From Saccoglossus kowalevskii (taxonomy: Eukaryota > Hemichordata > Enteropneusta > Harrimaniidae), in assembly GCF_000003605.2 (NCBI RefSeq), contig NW_003145787.1, positions 1 through 35,786 of the forward strand: a stretch of 35,786 bases of DNA, read 5' to 3'. How positions within the stretch are numbered: position 1 is the stretch's first letter; each line of letters begins with the position of its first letter. A program made the translations under genes and the position numbers. The notes below the pieces were generated by a model. The model made no database searches. It was not told the origin of the DNA and saw only the letters and a list, made by a program, of their open reading frames with translations. Of this stretch, positions 23,101 to 35,345 are shown in pieces.

Positions 23101-26040
23101 CATTATATAATACCCGGTAATAGGAATCCTACGAATGCATGTTATTCACGTTAATTGTAATCTATAATATTCATTGGAACGTATACCCTTTACTGTAAAC
23201 AGCGTGATTTTTCTTGTGGAATTTTATATTTTATTCATGTAGAACCCATTTAATAAATCGATTATAAGTGAGCTGGAATGTTAGTATGTTTGAAAAATGA
23301 CAATGTGTCATTCAGTGCAACCTAAATTGATGTAGACTGTCAAATATAACTTATGTGTGTATTATATAAACTAATCGTTACATTGATAATAATATATTAA
23401 TATTAATTTATTAATGATACTGTTAAAATGACATTGCTTAAAATATGGTTTAACATGATTATGTGAATATAATAATAAATATAGGTTTTGAACCCAACTA
23501 AGGTTAGTATGCATCAGTAAAAAGATACATAGTTTGGATAAGGTTGTAAAGTGCACAAATGTATTGTTCTTGTCGTAAAACCCTCTTGACGCAGTGAAGG
23601 AATATATATCGGTTTACCATACTTTTATTAACAAACGTGACTAAATTACACTAACTCACACAATATCATTCTCAAAAAAACGAGTCAGACATATTTTTGC
23701 TTGTGGAGGACCTCACTGACAGTGAGTTCGCAAATACGAATGTTGTTCAATATTCATAATTGAACGTTAACGTTTATACATTGGTAATTAGAGGATTACA
23801 TTCAAGTTATATGAAGTAACTAATAATATACATACTAAGTCATCAATTGGAGAAGGAGAGACTAATTGTGAAAGTTTCTTTTTTACATCAAAAATAATAA
23901 TACAGCTATTGTTCTTATTCAAACATTTTACATTACTAAGGTAACTGAAGCTATGTAATGAATATTGTGCATGTTTCCGTATGTTTGGTAAACACGACTA
24001 TCATTATGAAATAAGGCTCTATATTTTTTAGCATGACATTTCATTTATTTGGGACACATGATAATACACACATCTTATTGTCCTGTCAACGGATTGGAGA
24101 GATATACGAGAATAATACAAATGCTTCGGCGGCATGCTTCTTATTGACGCTACCCCAAGAGACTAGCACAACAGTGATAAATGATGCAGTTCTCGGTGAC
24201 AGTTAAACAATGTTGCGATCTGATTCATTCATATCATCGCGAAAGGTTGGAAAAAATGAACCTATTACTTATATCCATATAAGTAGACTATCACTGTGGC
24301 ATGTGTAATTTGATATCAGTGCGTGATGGAATGAAACTATATAATACAGTGACAGGTTGCCATGAATAACGATTATATTTTTCTGGAGGCAATGATTCTG
24401 TCACTAATCCCATATAACGACTGCAATAAAGTTTTTCGAATTAAAAGTATAACCACGTACTCTCCGTGAGGTTTTTCCAAGAATTCACGGTCTGGAATTC
24501 CACCCACCATACATTTTATTTGAGTACACACTTAGGGTGCACTCCATTGGCCTCAGTGAGTAATATTAAACTGGCTACGATGCTATGCGATTATTCATGT
24601 TCTATTAAAGGGAATTATTCAGTCTTGCCTAGGAATTTCGTCAGTATAATAACAATCCTAAATATTTTAGCCAAAAAATAATCACCTCAAATTACAAGAT
24701 GTGAAATCTATATAGATCGCATTCATCGTTATCTTGGATCATTAAATTACGTATTTGCTTCTATGGACATGGAATCATATTGCACTACACAACTACCTAC
24801 CTTCTCCCAGCCAACCATCGGTATATAATATTTGACACTCTCTCTTGCAACAAGTTGCGCAGGCAAAATTAGCTGTCTAATAAATAACCTCTGATAATAT
24901 ATATAGGTCATGTGATATGTTATACGCTGTACATGATAAATAACGTCTTGTACTGAACTACAAGCCGACATGCGAAAAACAATCAAACGGGCGTTTATCT
25001 TTTCAAAATTACTCGTGATAAAAGAGCTCAGACTACAAAAGCACCTTAACGCGAGAGGCAATCTTTTTTGAAAGCGTAGTAAGTGTACATGAAAAATATA
25101 TTTTCTGGAGGTATGAATGCATATTGCTGAAAACTTAAATAGGGCAAATGTCGTGGTTTGTCTTGCTTTGTTATATTACTTTTAATTGACACTGCTCTCT
25201 TATTACTTGGGTGACATCAATATTATGAGATTATTTTTTTAAAAATCGAAAAACCTGTCGGTTTATTTGGCTTAGCCTCAATGACATAATAGTTATGTAA
25301 CGGTGGTACTGAGATATACGTAACTGAAATATAGTTACGTCTGTCACCCATATTCACATACATGTAAGATTAGTATGCATGTCATGTACATGCGACATCG
25401 ATACATTAAGAATAATATATTCGCGCATACAAAATCACACCTGCTTCATTCAGTTTTGGTGCTCGCTGGACTGTTTTTTTATTTTTTAGTCATTCCCAAC
25501 TACTACTTACTAGAATGTACAAAATTGGGAACTCGAAACAATTGACTGACAAATAATAAGTTACTCCAAAATAATTTATACAAGTAACACAGTCCTAATG
25601 GACAGGTTAGAATAATTACAACAGCAGAACTTTTTTTTGTATTTTATGACTTTACATTGGGCAATCTTATACATACGTATCAATGTTTACATTCCAGAGT
25701 TTTATAAAAGTTAAATTTCTATATATTTGTTTTCAGTTTGCCTTTTTCCAATTATGTTACAAAATGTGTTTTTTGGCGTTGTGGCATTTTGTTGTTTGTA
25801 TTTGCAATAAATAACTCACATTGGTATACTCGCTTTATATAAAGGAGCAAAACCTTAAAGTTGGGTTTCAGGTCATTTATTTTACAGTTTTGACCAGTGT
25901 TTCTTACATCTGGTGTGACAAAGGCCCATATAACCTTGTTATCTATTTTAAATTATTGTACTTAACAAAAACAAATGTTTTACCGAGTTCCCCTGTGATG
26001 GCGCATTCCAAAACATGTGGGTTTCCCAGTGATGACCCTT
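23101..26040. other. Gene-free stretch
   Basis: AT-rich DNA with no recognised gene, RNA gene or repeat. It holds a small perfect inverted repeat (ACTTATAT-CC-ATATAAGT, near 24267-24284). Short open frames here, such as 24747-25061 on the minus strand, lack any family resemblance. Confidence 0.45.
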
Positions 26041-26346
26041 AACCCCACTTGCCATCTTTTGTGTGTTTCTAGGTGAGTGATTTTTGTCATCCTTATCATG
26101 TTTTATCAAAATAGTAATCCTTTACATCCCACTTGTTGAAATACTGTATAAGGTGATAATGTGTTTCTTCTCCTTGTTGACATGTATTTTTTGGAAGTTT
26201 ATGATTATTCTATTTTGAGATAAAAAAAATTGTGATCGGCCCATTGCTATGTACAGGTTGCCATGTTGCAAATACCTTTTCTTGTTTTGATATGAATGAC
26301 ATGTATTTTAGAAACCACACCTGCCATATTTTGTGTGTTTCTAAGG
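26041..26346. repeat. Pair of diverged direct repeats, about 31-35 bp
   Basis: 26041-26074 and 26312-26346 share AAcC-CACxTGCCAT-TTTTGTGTGTTTCTA at about 90 percent. GACATGTATTTT also occurs in front of the second copy and about 140 bp before it. The unit may belong to a dispersed repeat or to the 3' part of the adjacent LINE fragment (minus strand). The family is unknown. Confidence 0.45.
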
Positions 26347-26498
26347 GCTCGAAGGAGAAATAAAGCAGCAACGTAGAGTCGGTTCATCAATCCGCAATTG
26401 CAATTTCTGGTTTGTTATTGTATTTTCATCTATGAACACCTAGAATTATATACAACGCAAATCTCCAACTGTATATTCACATTCATATAAATGGGTGT

Positions 26499-26955
26499 TC
26501 AAAACATCTCTGTAGGGAATTTTTCTTGATTTATTTTATGAAGTTTCTTATTAGTGTAAACAATTTTATGCAGGAGTTTAAACTGATTTTACTAACAACT
26601 GACATTTTCATCAATACTTTATACATTTATACATTTTCTTCCAGTGTATAAAGTCTAGGTTCAAAATCTCTTCAATTTTCTTCTACCTACCAGGGGAACA
26701 AACAATATACTTCTCAGATCATTTTTATATTCTGCTTTGTAACCAATTCAACTTGTAAATACCTGATATTGATAAACATATCTCATTAATACTTTGTTTT
26801 CTATGCTTCATATTTTCTGGAATGGCATCTACGAGATCAATTCCATATTTTGAATTAATGAAAGTTGTCCATGGTACAATGGCTTCTTCATCAAATAAAT
26901 CTAAATTTCTATATATATATTGTGCAGCTATATCAACTAATCCGAGCATGAGCAT
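26499..26955 (-). pseudogene. L1/Tx1-like LINE ORF2 C-terminal fragment
   Basis: Minus-strand 26955-26725 reads LGLVDIAAQYIYRNLDLFDE, then VPWTTFINSKYGIDL, then VDAIPENMKHRK. This is the 'D-L-F-D-E-x-G...W-x-x-F-x-x-K-Y-x-I...x-A-I-P-x-x-W-K' series found downstream of the RT in L1/Tx1-clade LINEs. After a break, 26588-26502 reads NQFKLLHKIVYTNKKLHKI, matching the later 'Q-F-K-x-L-H-x-I-L-x-T-N-K-x-L' block of the same domain. The order and spacing support a true remnant. The endonuclease and RT are absent and at least one frame change lies between the pieces, so this is a heavily truncated, dead copy. The Met at 26955 is not a real start. Confidence 0.65.
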
Positions 26956-29059
26956 AGTTTAATTAAATTATCGATAGGCGATGTGCTTTACATCTCATGG
27001 GACAGGTGATGGCATTAGATGGTAATTAAATGTGTTTTATTCAATCATTGCCTCTGTTGTAGTTTGTCCTTGTAACTGTGGATTTAATGATAAATCGGCG
27101 CAGATCACAATAAAATCACGTGTTTAACAGTCATAAATATATAAATGCAATACACATTATTATGAACATATATGCTTTGGTACAGATACACCATAACAGT
27201 GTCTTACCTGAACTTGCTTTGTCAGTCGTCATAGCAGCTCTAATTTGTCCGACTGACGCAGAGCTATGGGTAAAGCGTTGTCACGAAGATAAAATATCAC
27301 CTAAAACATTGATGACGCCTTCGTATGCCTGCTTTACAACAATGACCGTCGTAATTATGTTGAAAATATCGGATTCAAAAGACCCAAACAATAGTCGCAG
27401 TAAATTTTCCCCCAAATCCAATTTAAGTAAGTTACTTCAGATAGTCTGTTATCGCAATTGCTATTATACACTTATTTGTTTTGGCATAGAACACTTTCCA
27501 TGACAAACTACGTACAACCATACAAATGCAAAAAAAAAAACACCATGAATTACACTATGCACGTTCGCTCGTCTATGTTCTTGCCACACCTTCTTGATAT
27601 AAACTTTAAACACAATACAATATATTAAACCGCAAAATGTACAGTTGAGTAATATAAATATAATTTGTTGTGACATTTCCTCCTGGCGTATTTATCCGAT
27701 TAAAATGTATCTGACAAATAAATATCCGTACATTCTACTTTTGGAACAACTTTTACTATACTGTTTTGTGATACTAAATTACTTCATGCGATGTATAAAA
27801 TAAACTTTAATGGTCAAAGACAAAATGAACAAAATAATTTACTATTTAATTATTATATAATTGACAAAATGAGTATCGATTGTGTCACATATATTTGTAT
27901 TATTCTTGCTTGTATTGTCTAAATGACGAAATGAAACATACTATTCTGTTCTGATTCAAAGTGCGGTGTAATCATATAACAACGTTGTAACATCTGATTG
28001 ATGTACATAGACATTTGTTTGAAATTTAACACGACAATTTGGTAATGTATACTACGGTACTGCAACGATGGATTTTATCTCCTCATATATTGTTCATTAA
28101 TACTATAACATTTGACGACATTTGACTGAATAGTGTATAAATATTTAAAATTCCATTACAATTTCAGATATATACGTATTATGACTACGCATACCAAATT
28201 AGATAGTTAAATCTGTTCCACACCCACACATTTAATCTTGCAGTATTAATGGAATAAAACATTATACAGTATGAAAGTGTTTTCGTTTCATGTATCGACT
28301 AATATGTAGATTTATTGCAAAGAACATTACTACAAGCCCTCAAATTCAAAACGTTTGTTGGCTGCCAATTATAATAACTAATATGCATGTAAATTGTTTT
28401 CAGAGATTTGCAAATTCACCTAGTCACTGTAGGTACGCATTCATTGAAGCTGGTTGAAGCAGTGTATCTATGGCAGCTAGTGTCAGTAAGTAGTAAGCTA
28501 TGTGTCAGCTTGCTCTTGATCTTGATAGGCAAGGCGCTATGCGATTGTAGTGAATTCGAATTTTCATAGTCTTTCAGCTTAATAACGTGAAACTAATGGG
28601 TAGTTCTATCAGCCTAAAGTGTATCAACTGATATGTGGATCACCTTTTTTCATTCAAACAGAAGTATGAAAATAAACATGATATGTTATATTTTTGCATC
28701 GTTTCGTCCTTTCCAGGCAAGGAACTTTTGGCCTGCGTGAATTTTGAGCGAGCTCGTTGGTGATTAACACCATTATATTTCCTTAAATTCCACAACCATG
28801 TTCGTCAGGTATATATTCAGAATAAAATAAAAGACGCACCTAGTGTACACTATTCATAATGGCAGAGCATCTGTAAAGGGCAACTCACTAATATCAATGC
28901 GAGGAAGAAACTGAATTGAAAACGACTTTAACATATGAACATATCATATTTATCTCAATATTAGTTACGGAATCAATGATGTTTACTTCATTATTAAATT
29001 TAACATATTTCGTGTTCAAATTCAACAGGTCAGTTACTCATTGATGGATGCACTCTGAT
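26956..29059. other. Region downstream of the GPCR, no gene recognised
   Basis: AT-rich. On the minus strand a first-exon-like sequence ends at 27208 with CAG|GTAAGA, preceded by ATGACGACTGACAAAGC (small frame MTTDKASS); no continuation was found. A canonical AATAAA on the minus strand at 28316-28311 could end the GPCR mRNA, giving a 3' UTR of about 750 nt. The 127-codon + strand frame at 27120-27503 has no family resemblance. Confidence 0.4.
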
Positions 29060-30130
29060 TCACGTTAGTGTATTGTTAACAGAGTTGGTTGTGATGGTCA
29101 ATGTCTGTCCAGTCGATGGAGTCACTTTAGACTTCCTTTTCAATATCCATGAAAACAATCGATAGAACTCATCCCTGAAACTCTGGTTGAAATAAGCGTA
29201 AAGAAATGGATTCACCCAACTGTTGCTAAGATATAAAGTTATACAAGTCGCTGCTATGACGTCACTCCATATGTAAATGTTGACAGGAATTGTAGTGATG
29301 TCTGTCATTTGAAAGTATAGCGAGAAGAATCGCCATGGGAACCAGCTGATGCAAAATAACACTACGACCAGAATCAACATTTTCACTGCTTTTCTTTTTT
29401 TCTGTTTGGATTCATCATTTGGAGCGGAACTGAACCATAGACTGGATACCATTATGGCGTACATCACACAGAGGATTATTAGTGGAACTAGGTACATCAC
29501 AAGAAAGTCACTAACTTCAAGATAACTTAATAAGTAATATTTATCAGATGGCACTGCACATACTGATGTAGATACAGTCACATTGAAACCTACGGGATGT
29601 GTAAATGTAACTATGTCCAATACGTACATTCGATGACTAGAATATGTGCCGGCACAAATCCATATTACAGCAATACACACTGCGGCATCTGTTCTTGTCA
29701 ATTTAGGGTGAAGTGGTTGAACTATTGCTCGGTATCGGTCGATTCCTATTCCGATTAACGAAAATATCGTGGCGCACTGAGCAACCCATTGTAGCCAAGC
29801 TGTTCCCTTACACAACACGACGCTACTCATTCCAGCCAAACCGAATCCCACGTAAGCCACTTGCATCGGAATGTAGAAAAACGCCATCATAAGGTCGGAT
29901 ATAGAGAGTGATATAATGAACATACACGTCGACGATTTACGTAGTTTAGACTGACGAACCACAGCGATCATTACCCAGATATTGCTGCATACAATCAAAG
30001 TGAAAAAGACAACGAAAATCGCCATAGTTAATTCATTCGGAACACGTTTCGCAGTCGGAATGGTGAGAGAGTTGTCGCTACTGGTAACAGAGAGATTAGA
30101 CAGATTATTCGCCATCTTCTCAAGTGTCAT
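29060..30130 (-). CDS. Rhodopsin-class peptide-type GPCR, 356 residues
   Basis: A single uninterrupted exon encodes a complete seven-helix receptor. TM1 is about 33-57. TM2 is 70-94, with D79 in LSISDL. TM3 is 107-133, with Cys107 and DRY at 131-133. TM4 is 148-166. Cys191 in loop 2 can pair with Cys107. TM5 is 205-230. TM6 is 247-272, with CISWFP (P265). TM7 is 287-312, with NPFLY at 307-311. Helix 8 is NQSFRDEFYRLF. N-glycosylation sequons lie at N9, N12 and N183. The DRYRAIVQPLHPKLT stretch, the basic K-x-K-K-R-K start of TM6 and the W-F-P motif recall neuropeptide receptors of the NPFF/SIFamide/QRFP group. The ligand is not identifiable, so it is best called an orphan. It should signal through G proteins at the plasma membrane. 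Met6 (30115) has the better start context and is an alternative start. Confidence 0.93.
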   Translation of the reverse strand: MTLEKMANNLSNLSVTSSDNSLTIPTAKRVPNELTMAIFVVFFTLIVCSNIWVMIAVVRQSKLRKSSTCMFIISLSISDLMMAFFYIPMQVAYVGFGLAGMSSVVLCKGTAWLQWVAQCATIFSLIGIGIDRYRAIVQPLHPKLTRTDAAVCIAVIWICAGTYSSHRMYVLDIVTFTHPVGFNVTVSTSVCAVPSDKYYLLSYLEVSDFLVMYLVPLIILCVMYAIMVSSLWFSSAPNDESKQKKRKAVKMLILVVVLFCISWFPWRFFSLYFQMTDITTIPVNIYIWSDVIAATCITLYLSNSWVNPFLYAYFNQSFRDEFYRLFSWILKRKSKVTPSTGQTLTITTNSVNNTLT

Positions 30131-30142
30131 AACTTAGTTCTA
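30131..30142 (-). other. Splice acceptor just before the GPCR start codon
   Basis: On the minus strand, TTCTCTTTTAG ends at 30140. It is followed by nine bases of 5' UTR (AACTAAGTT) and then the ATG at 30130. The pyrimidine tract plus AG is a strong 3' splice site. The coding sequence thus lies in one exon, with at least one non-coding exon upstream, as is common in invertebrate GPCR genes. Confidence 0.7.
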
Positions 30143-31208
30143 AAAGAGAACGAAATGTCAAGTTTTAATGATAAGTTTGAAACATCCATATGTTGTCGTT
30201 AATATATAATAAACTCACATTAAAATGTCGTTAATATATATCTAATAATGATATAGAAAATACATTCGTGTAGGTTGGTGATATTACTGGAAACGCAATA
30301 TCAAATTTCGAACTTGGCATGATAGATTCGTTGCACATTTTAACAGAACAGCATTTAAAGTTAACTTTTAATCAGCCAGCTTATGAGATTGGGGTCAAGC
30401 AGTATTACTATTTAACTACATAGAATTTGCATTTTTAAAATGTCTATGTGCTAAGGAAGGCATGTTTGTATTGTATTTACTAAAGTAATACGGAAACGTT
30501 TTTGCAATGTAGTCTCAGTAAAAATTCTTCAAATTATGGTTTGTAACCGTTTATTTCAAATGTATAGCAAGTGTATTAATTGTGTATACTTATTTTATGC
30601 TGAAAAAATATTGGGTGATTGTCTAGTAGGAACACATTGTATTGCATATTTTGAATTGCACATTATATCATTTATTATAATAGCGATATTATTAAGCTTT
30701 TCGAATGATACAATTAGTATTATAGTAGAATAACAAGTCACATATAATAGTGAATAATAAACCTATGATGAATCTCCTAGCAATTGTCTCAAATGGGTTA
30801 TATTGAAAATGAATGGAAAATATATGTGGTCTTAGAAAAATAATTGTCCAGAATTCCCAAGATATAAAGTCACCAAACCTTTATGTCGGCTTATTGTAGG
30901 CCTGGTTACCAAGTGACCAAGTACGAATAGAATGGGTGTTACAGGACATTTTTATTTAGACGACCAGTTCATATAGATGGCAGAGACAGGTTCAAAATTA
31001 ATATATTATATAAACATTTATTATGTACGAAAATACGCAACGTATGCATAAGTAACATCAACCAAACGATAAGTGAAAAAGAAAACATTGACACACTATG
31101 CTGGCTGACATGATATAAGTTCATTAAAATAAACCCTAGCCCTGAACGGAGATATCCGATAATGAGTGTATATGCATATTACAATACAATTTCACGTTAC
31201 CGAGTTAC

Positions 31209-31510
31209 CGTCTTCGAGCCTTTCAACGCTTCAACGATTCACTGTCGGTTATGATTCACGTAGGTGTAGACTGGCGGCGAAGCAGTCAGCCTACATTGCC
31301 TTCCACATCGTGTAGGTAAATATAGTCTTTTAACAGTCGAACTCAGACACACAGAGTAGATAATTCGCAGACACACGGGCGTAGACAAATCGCCGACACA
31401 GAGAAAACACACCCCGAAGTTTGGTTTACTGCAACGTGTCACACCGCAGCCATATAAATATCAGCCACGTGTAATAACACGCAACGGTTTTTAGATACTA
31501 TCCAATCGGT
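31209..31510 (-). promoter_or_regulatory. Candidate GPCR promoter and 5' UTR exon
   Basis: About 1 kb upstream of the GPCR acceptor the DNA becomes more GC- and CpG-rich. On the minus strand this region offers an inverted CCAAT (31502-31506), a CACGTG E-box (31466-31471), an AT-rich TATTTATA (31460-31453), and donor-like sites ending with ...GACG|GTAACT (exon end 31209). A 5' UTR exon from about 31430 to 31209 joined to 30139 would fit. The TATA motif reads better on the + strand (TATAAATA), so a + strand or two-way promoter is also possible. It is not proven. Confidence 0.3.
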
Positions 31511-34500
31511 GCCTTCGCCAATTGAAATACGCTTGTATATTCAATCAGAACGCGTTCTAGGCATTCACCCTTCAATCCATGGTACTTCTGGTCTTTCTAG
31601 CGTCAACTAAATTCGACAGATTCAACAATGAATGCAATAAATGTTTTGCTCGCCTATCCACCTAGGAATTTCCTATTTCAAGGTATAGTTAGAGTTATAC
31701 AATGACTTCAATTCTCATCCTAGAGTGTGGCGCCCTCAAACTGCACGTCGTCAAGTATATGCAACGTATACTAAATTACATTGACAAATGAGCACGATAT
31801 AGCGCATACTGAACCTAAGACTTCAAGAGGTTGTTGATTATATTACGGAAAGGTGAAAATCATACCATTGATGAAATGTTCTAAACACCAGTTCAGCGCT
31901 AAACACGGCCTTCAACACGTACCAACAGGGATACACGGATAGTAAGAAGTGGAAGCTACAAATTTACGTACTACACACACCACAGAATGCTATAAATTAA
32001 CATGCTATAAATTAACAGCGTGGTATAATTACTGAATGATTTCTTGAAGTATGTAAAACATAGCAGTGCAGTGTGGAGTGAATGGCCCTAGTTAATTTCC
32101 CATAGCTAGCGACTGGAGTTCCACAATAGGGCCATTTCATTCTAATTCACAACTGTATTACTAAATTTGCATTCCCGTTTGACTTGAAACTTTGATTTTA
32201 AATGCTGAGTTTAGCTATGGGAGGTATGGATCCACTCACAACATTTCTGGGCCACGCAAAGTCTGCACACCTATTTGTTGGACACGATTTTCAACGGCAA
32301 CACATAGAGACTGGCTGCCGCATTTTTAAATACTGGCCATGACGTCACACATTTTATTTTGTCAACCAATAAATGACCCACACTTATTAATTAACCACCT
32401 GGATACTCATCTAGTTAAGTTCAGGGCGACTAATGAGGCACGTATCACACACACTTTTATATTTCTGTTCATGCAGTGTGAAATACGTCTAACCCTAGGC
32501 TATACATTCAACCTCTGACTGTGGACTGTTATCACCATACAATTAGATAATTACGTCTCATGTGTATAATATGTGATTCACTGTAATAAATAAATACATA
32601 ATCACATTTTTTTATAAATGACACCGTAATTCGTTCATTGTATTACCGTCACCTCGAGACACACACCATTTCAACCACCCTAGTTAGATGACTAGGTAGG
32701 TGTAGATTAGATGGATACAATGCACACATATTTGTCTCGATCTTTTTTGAATGTGACGAATTTGTACAGAATTATTTAATATATCCGCGACAAGATTGCA
32801 CTGGTGATGACGACGATCTAAATATCCAATATAACATTAGAGATTTCCACGAACAAGCACGAGTGATCTCATTTATAAAGCTACATCACTCAATTCATGC
32901 TGTTATACACGAACTGGAATTGATATCAATATTCGAGAAGAAAGCAGGTTTCATCGCAACACTTTACTCAATTTGGGCGACGTAATGAAATCACTGTACC
33001 GCACCATGTCGAACACGCAGCTATAACTAACATATGTTAGTCTGTTATATTACAAATTGCACATTGATAACCGACGAATGGATTTACATCTAAACAATGA
33101 CACTTCCTCACACCAGGTACCATTAACCGGGATGGTTTATCTGAATCATCATCTCACCTTTCTAAGCAACGCCATATGTGTAACTGACACATCATATATC
33201 CATTTGAGTCTCTGTACACAAGTCTCAGTGTCTGTGTGATACATACCTCGTTACAAGCACAATTGATACTTCTCAGAGATTTCAATTGCCGTACGCACAT
33301 AGTATTTTTGGGTGTATGTCAAAATATGCCACACAGTAATATGCACTACGTTTTGGTAGAATCAATTTTAATATTGTTAAACGAAACATCATATGACATA
33401 TTATACTATAACATGCGTTTGGGGTTTATCATATGGATATGAATTCATTTGATATTCAATTACTCTGCTTAGTTACACATCTAATTTACAATATGGTCTG
33501 TAGATGAAAAAACACCCGGCGTTCTTTACTGCCATTATTATTACCATTTAATTTATATGCACCATCATGTCCACCACAGACAGTTAATTAACATATTTCA
33601 TAGTGAACATTTTCTAATAAATTGTAATATGTTATTAAATAAACGCGTGGAATATTACTGGTATGCATATATCGAAAACAATAACACAATGATGTATTGA
33701 CCCTCAATATCTAGCTCTAGTGTTTATTTATTTATTAGTTTGAAATTATATCTCAAAAGATATGTAACATATTCTTATAGACTAATTTAATTAATTGTAT
33801 TCATTTAAAGAATCGTGTTATCTTACATCAATCAAGATTATTACTATTATAATTAAGAATTGGTGTCAAGGGAATTTACATATCTTCTTTATCCTCTTTA
33901 TCCTATTATTTCTTGCCCTGATACTAATTTATTTACTCTAATGATATAAAGTAATACTAGCATTAGTACCATTGTGATCCATTTAATTCAATAATTAGGC
34001 TTACATATATTTTTGAAACAAGTTTATGATAGTTACGCCTCATGTCGTTTTTATCATTGCTTTGTGAATCGGGCAGGATAATTATTATATACATGATATA
34101 CGAAATACCATGTCTTCAAATCCAACTTCAACACATATCGGGAAAACATGTTTTCATCATTCGTGTGTTATCGAATTATTAAATAACAGAAAAGACAGCA
34201 ATTATAAACATACCTTGCAGTTTCGGTGCGGCGAACAGTTGAGTTTCCGATTTGGTTCTTTCGCAATTGTATGTATCTATCACTGTCACGCATGCGCACG
34301 AACATATTATTGCTTGTTAACAGTTACGCTATAATAAGGCAATGGAGTGCCTATACTGACATTCTTGTCACAATCAGAAATGTTGAACAGCTTAGTTTGG
34401 TTTAAATGAGAGAAAGTGATATAACAATTCGAGAGTAGCAGACTTATGATGCTTTTAATTTAAGTACTTTGAATAATACGATTTATTTTTTCTTCTGCTA

Positions 34501-35345
34501 TAAACAATCGGTTCTCGCTTACCAGTCTCTGTAAACACTCACTAGTACAAAACAAGTGAGACGACCTATAACCTGGATTGGAATTATTGATAACCTTAAT
34601 GTTGGGACTAGTAATTATAACGCATTTTACTGAATGTTTGTATAGCGTCGTCTGTCTATCTTTATGTCTACAAACATCACATAGTATAAGAATTACAAAT
34701 TAATTACATTCAATGTCATGAAGTTCACATTTACATGTATTACCATGCACAACAGGCGATAACACAATATGGGGGGAATTGCTATAAATATAAGCTGCAG
34801 CAAGCAACGAGCTTGGTCCATTAACTACTCAGACTTTATTTCTTGTTTTTTTTCAACTTTATGTAAATAATCATGCACTAAAGGTTGATGTAGATTAGGC
34901 TATAACTGCGTTCATTTGAATTTACTATTTGAAACCGTTTCGAAGAATGGCACTGTATTTAAGGTAGCGAGAGGGGAACAACCAAAAAAAAAAAACTTTT
35001 TCTAAAAATCCCGGATTATGCAACCTTATATTGTGTACTTTCTTTATCTTTGGTCCGAATTTACAGTGCGCGATGCATTTGTTGAGTAATTTCAGTTTAT
35101 TCCCGGAAACTTAGTTATAGGTGAACACGTCCTTCATGCATTTACATATCATGTTGAATGACAGACTGAAGACAAAGGATTTAATTTGCATACTGATTTG
35201 TTGACCATCCAGCTTTATTATATCCTGTGTAATCTATAAGTAGTGTCCGTTACGCGATCGAAGCACAAACAAACATTACACTATAGTATTTCAAGCTTTT
35301 CTCGGTGTTTTAATAACCTAATATATCAAGGGAAGGAGTTCTAAG
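31511..35345. other. Gene-free stretch
   Basis: No coding exon is recognised. It contains an imperfect inverted repeat (32076-32090 against 32127-32142, GAATGGCCCTA/TAGGGCCATTTC), the mirrored 10-mers CCCATAGCTA and TAGCTATGGG about 115 bp apart (near 32100 and 32220), and a perfect CRE-like TGACGTCA at 32340-32347, about 2.2 kb upstream of the GPCR start on its strand. Open frames of 60-74 codons here have no family resemblance. Confidence 0.4.
32340..32347. promoter_or_regulatory. Perfect CRE-like TGACGTCA
   Basis: The 8-bp palindrome TGACGTCA is the full CREB/ATF consensus. It lies upstream of the GPCR on its strand and is followed by a CCAAT (CAACCAATAAA near 32365). Chance occurrence is possible, and a second copy exists at 14198-14205. 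Confidence 0.25.

Noticed and set aside
27120-27503. 127-codon + strand open frame
   Set aside because: No family resemblance. It overlaps a better minus-strand donor context, and its start lies in AT-rich DNA without supporting signals.
31239-31442. 67-codon minus-strand open frame upstream of the GPCR
   Set aside because: It lies in the presumed 5' UTR/promoter block and matches no family. It could at most be an upstream open frame.
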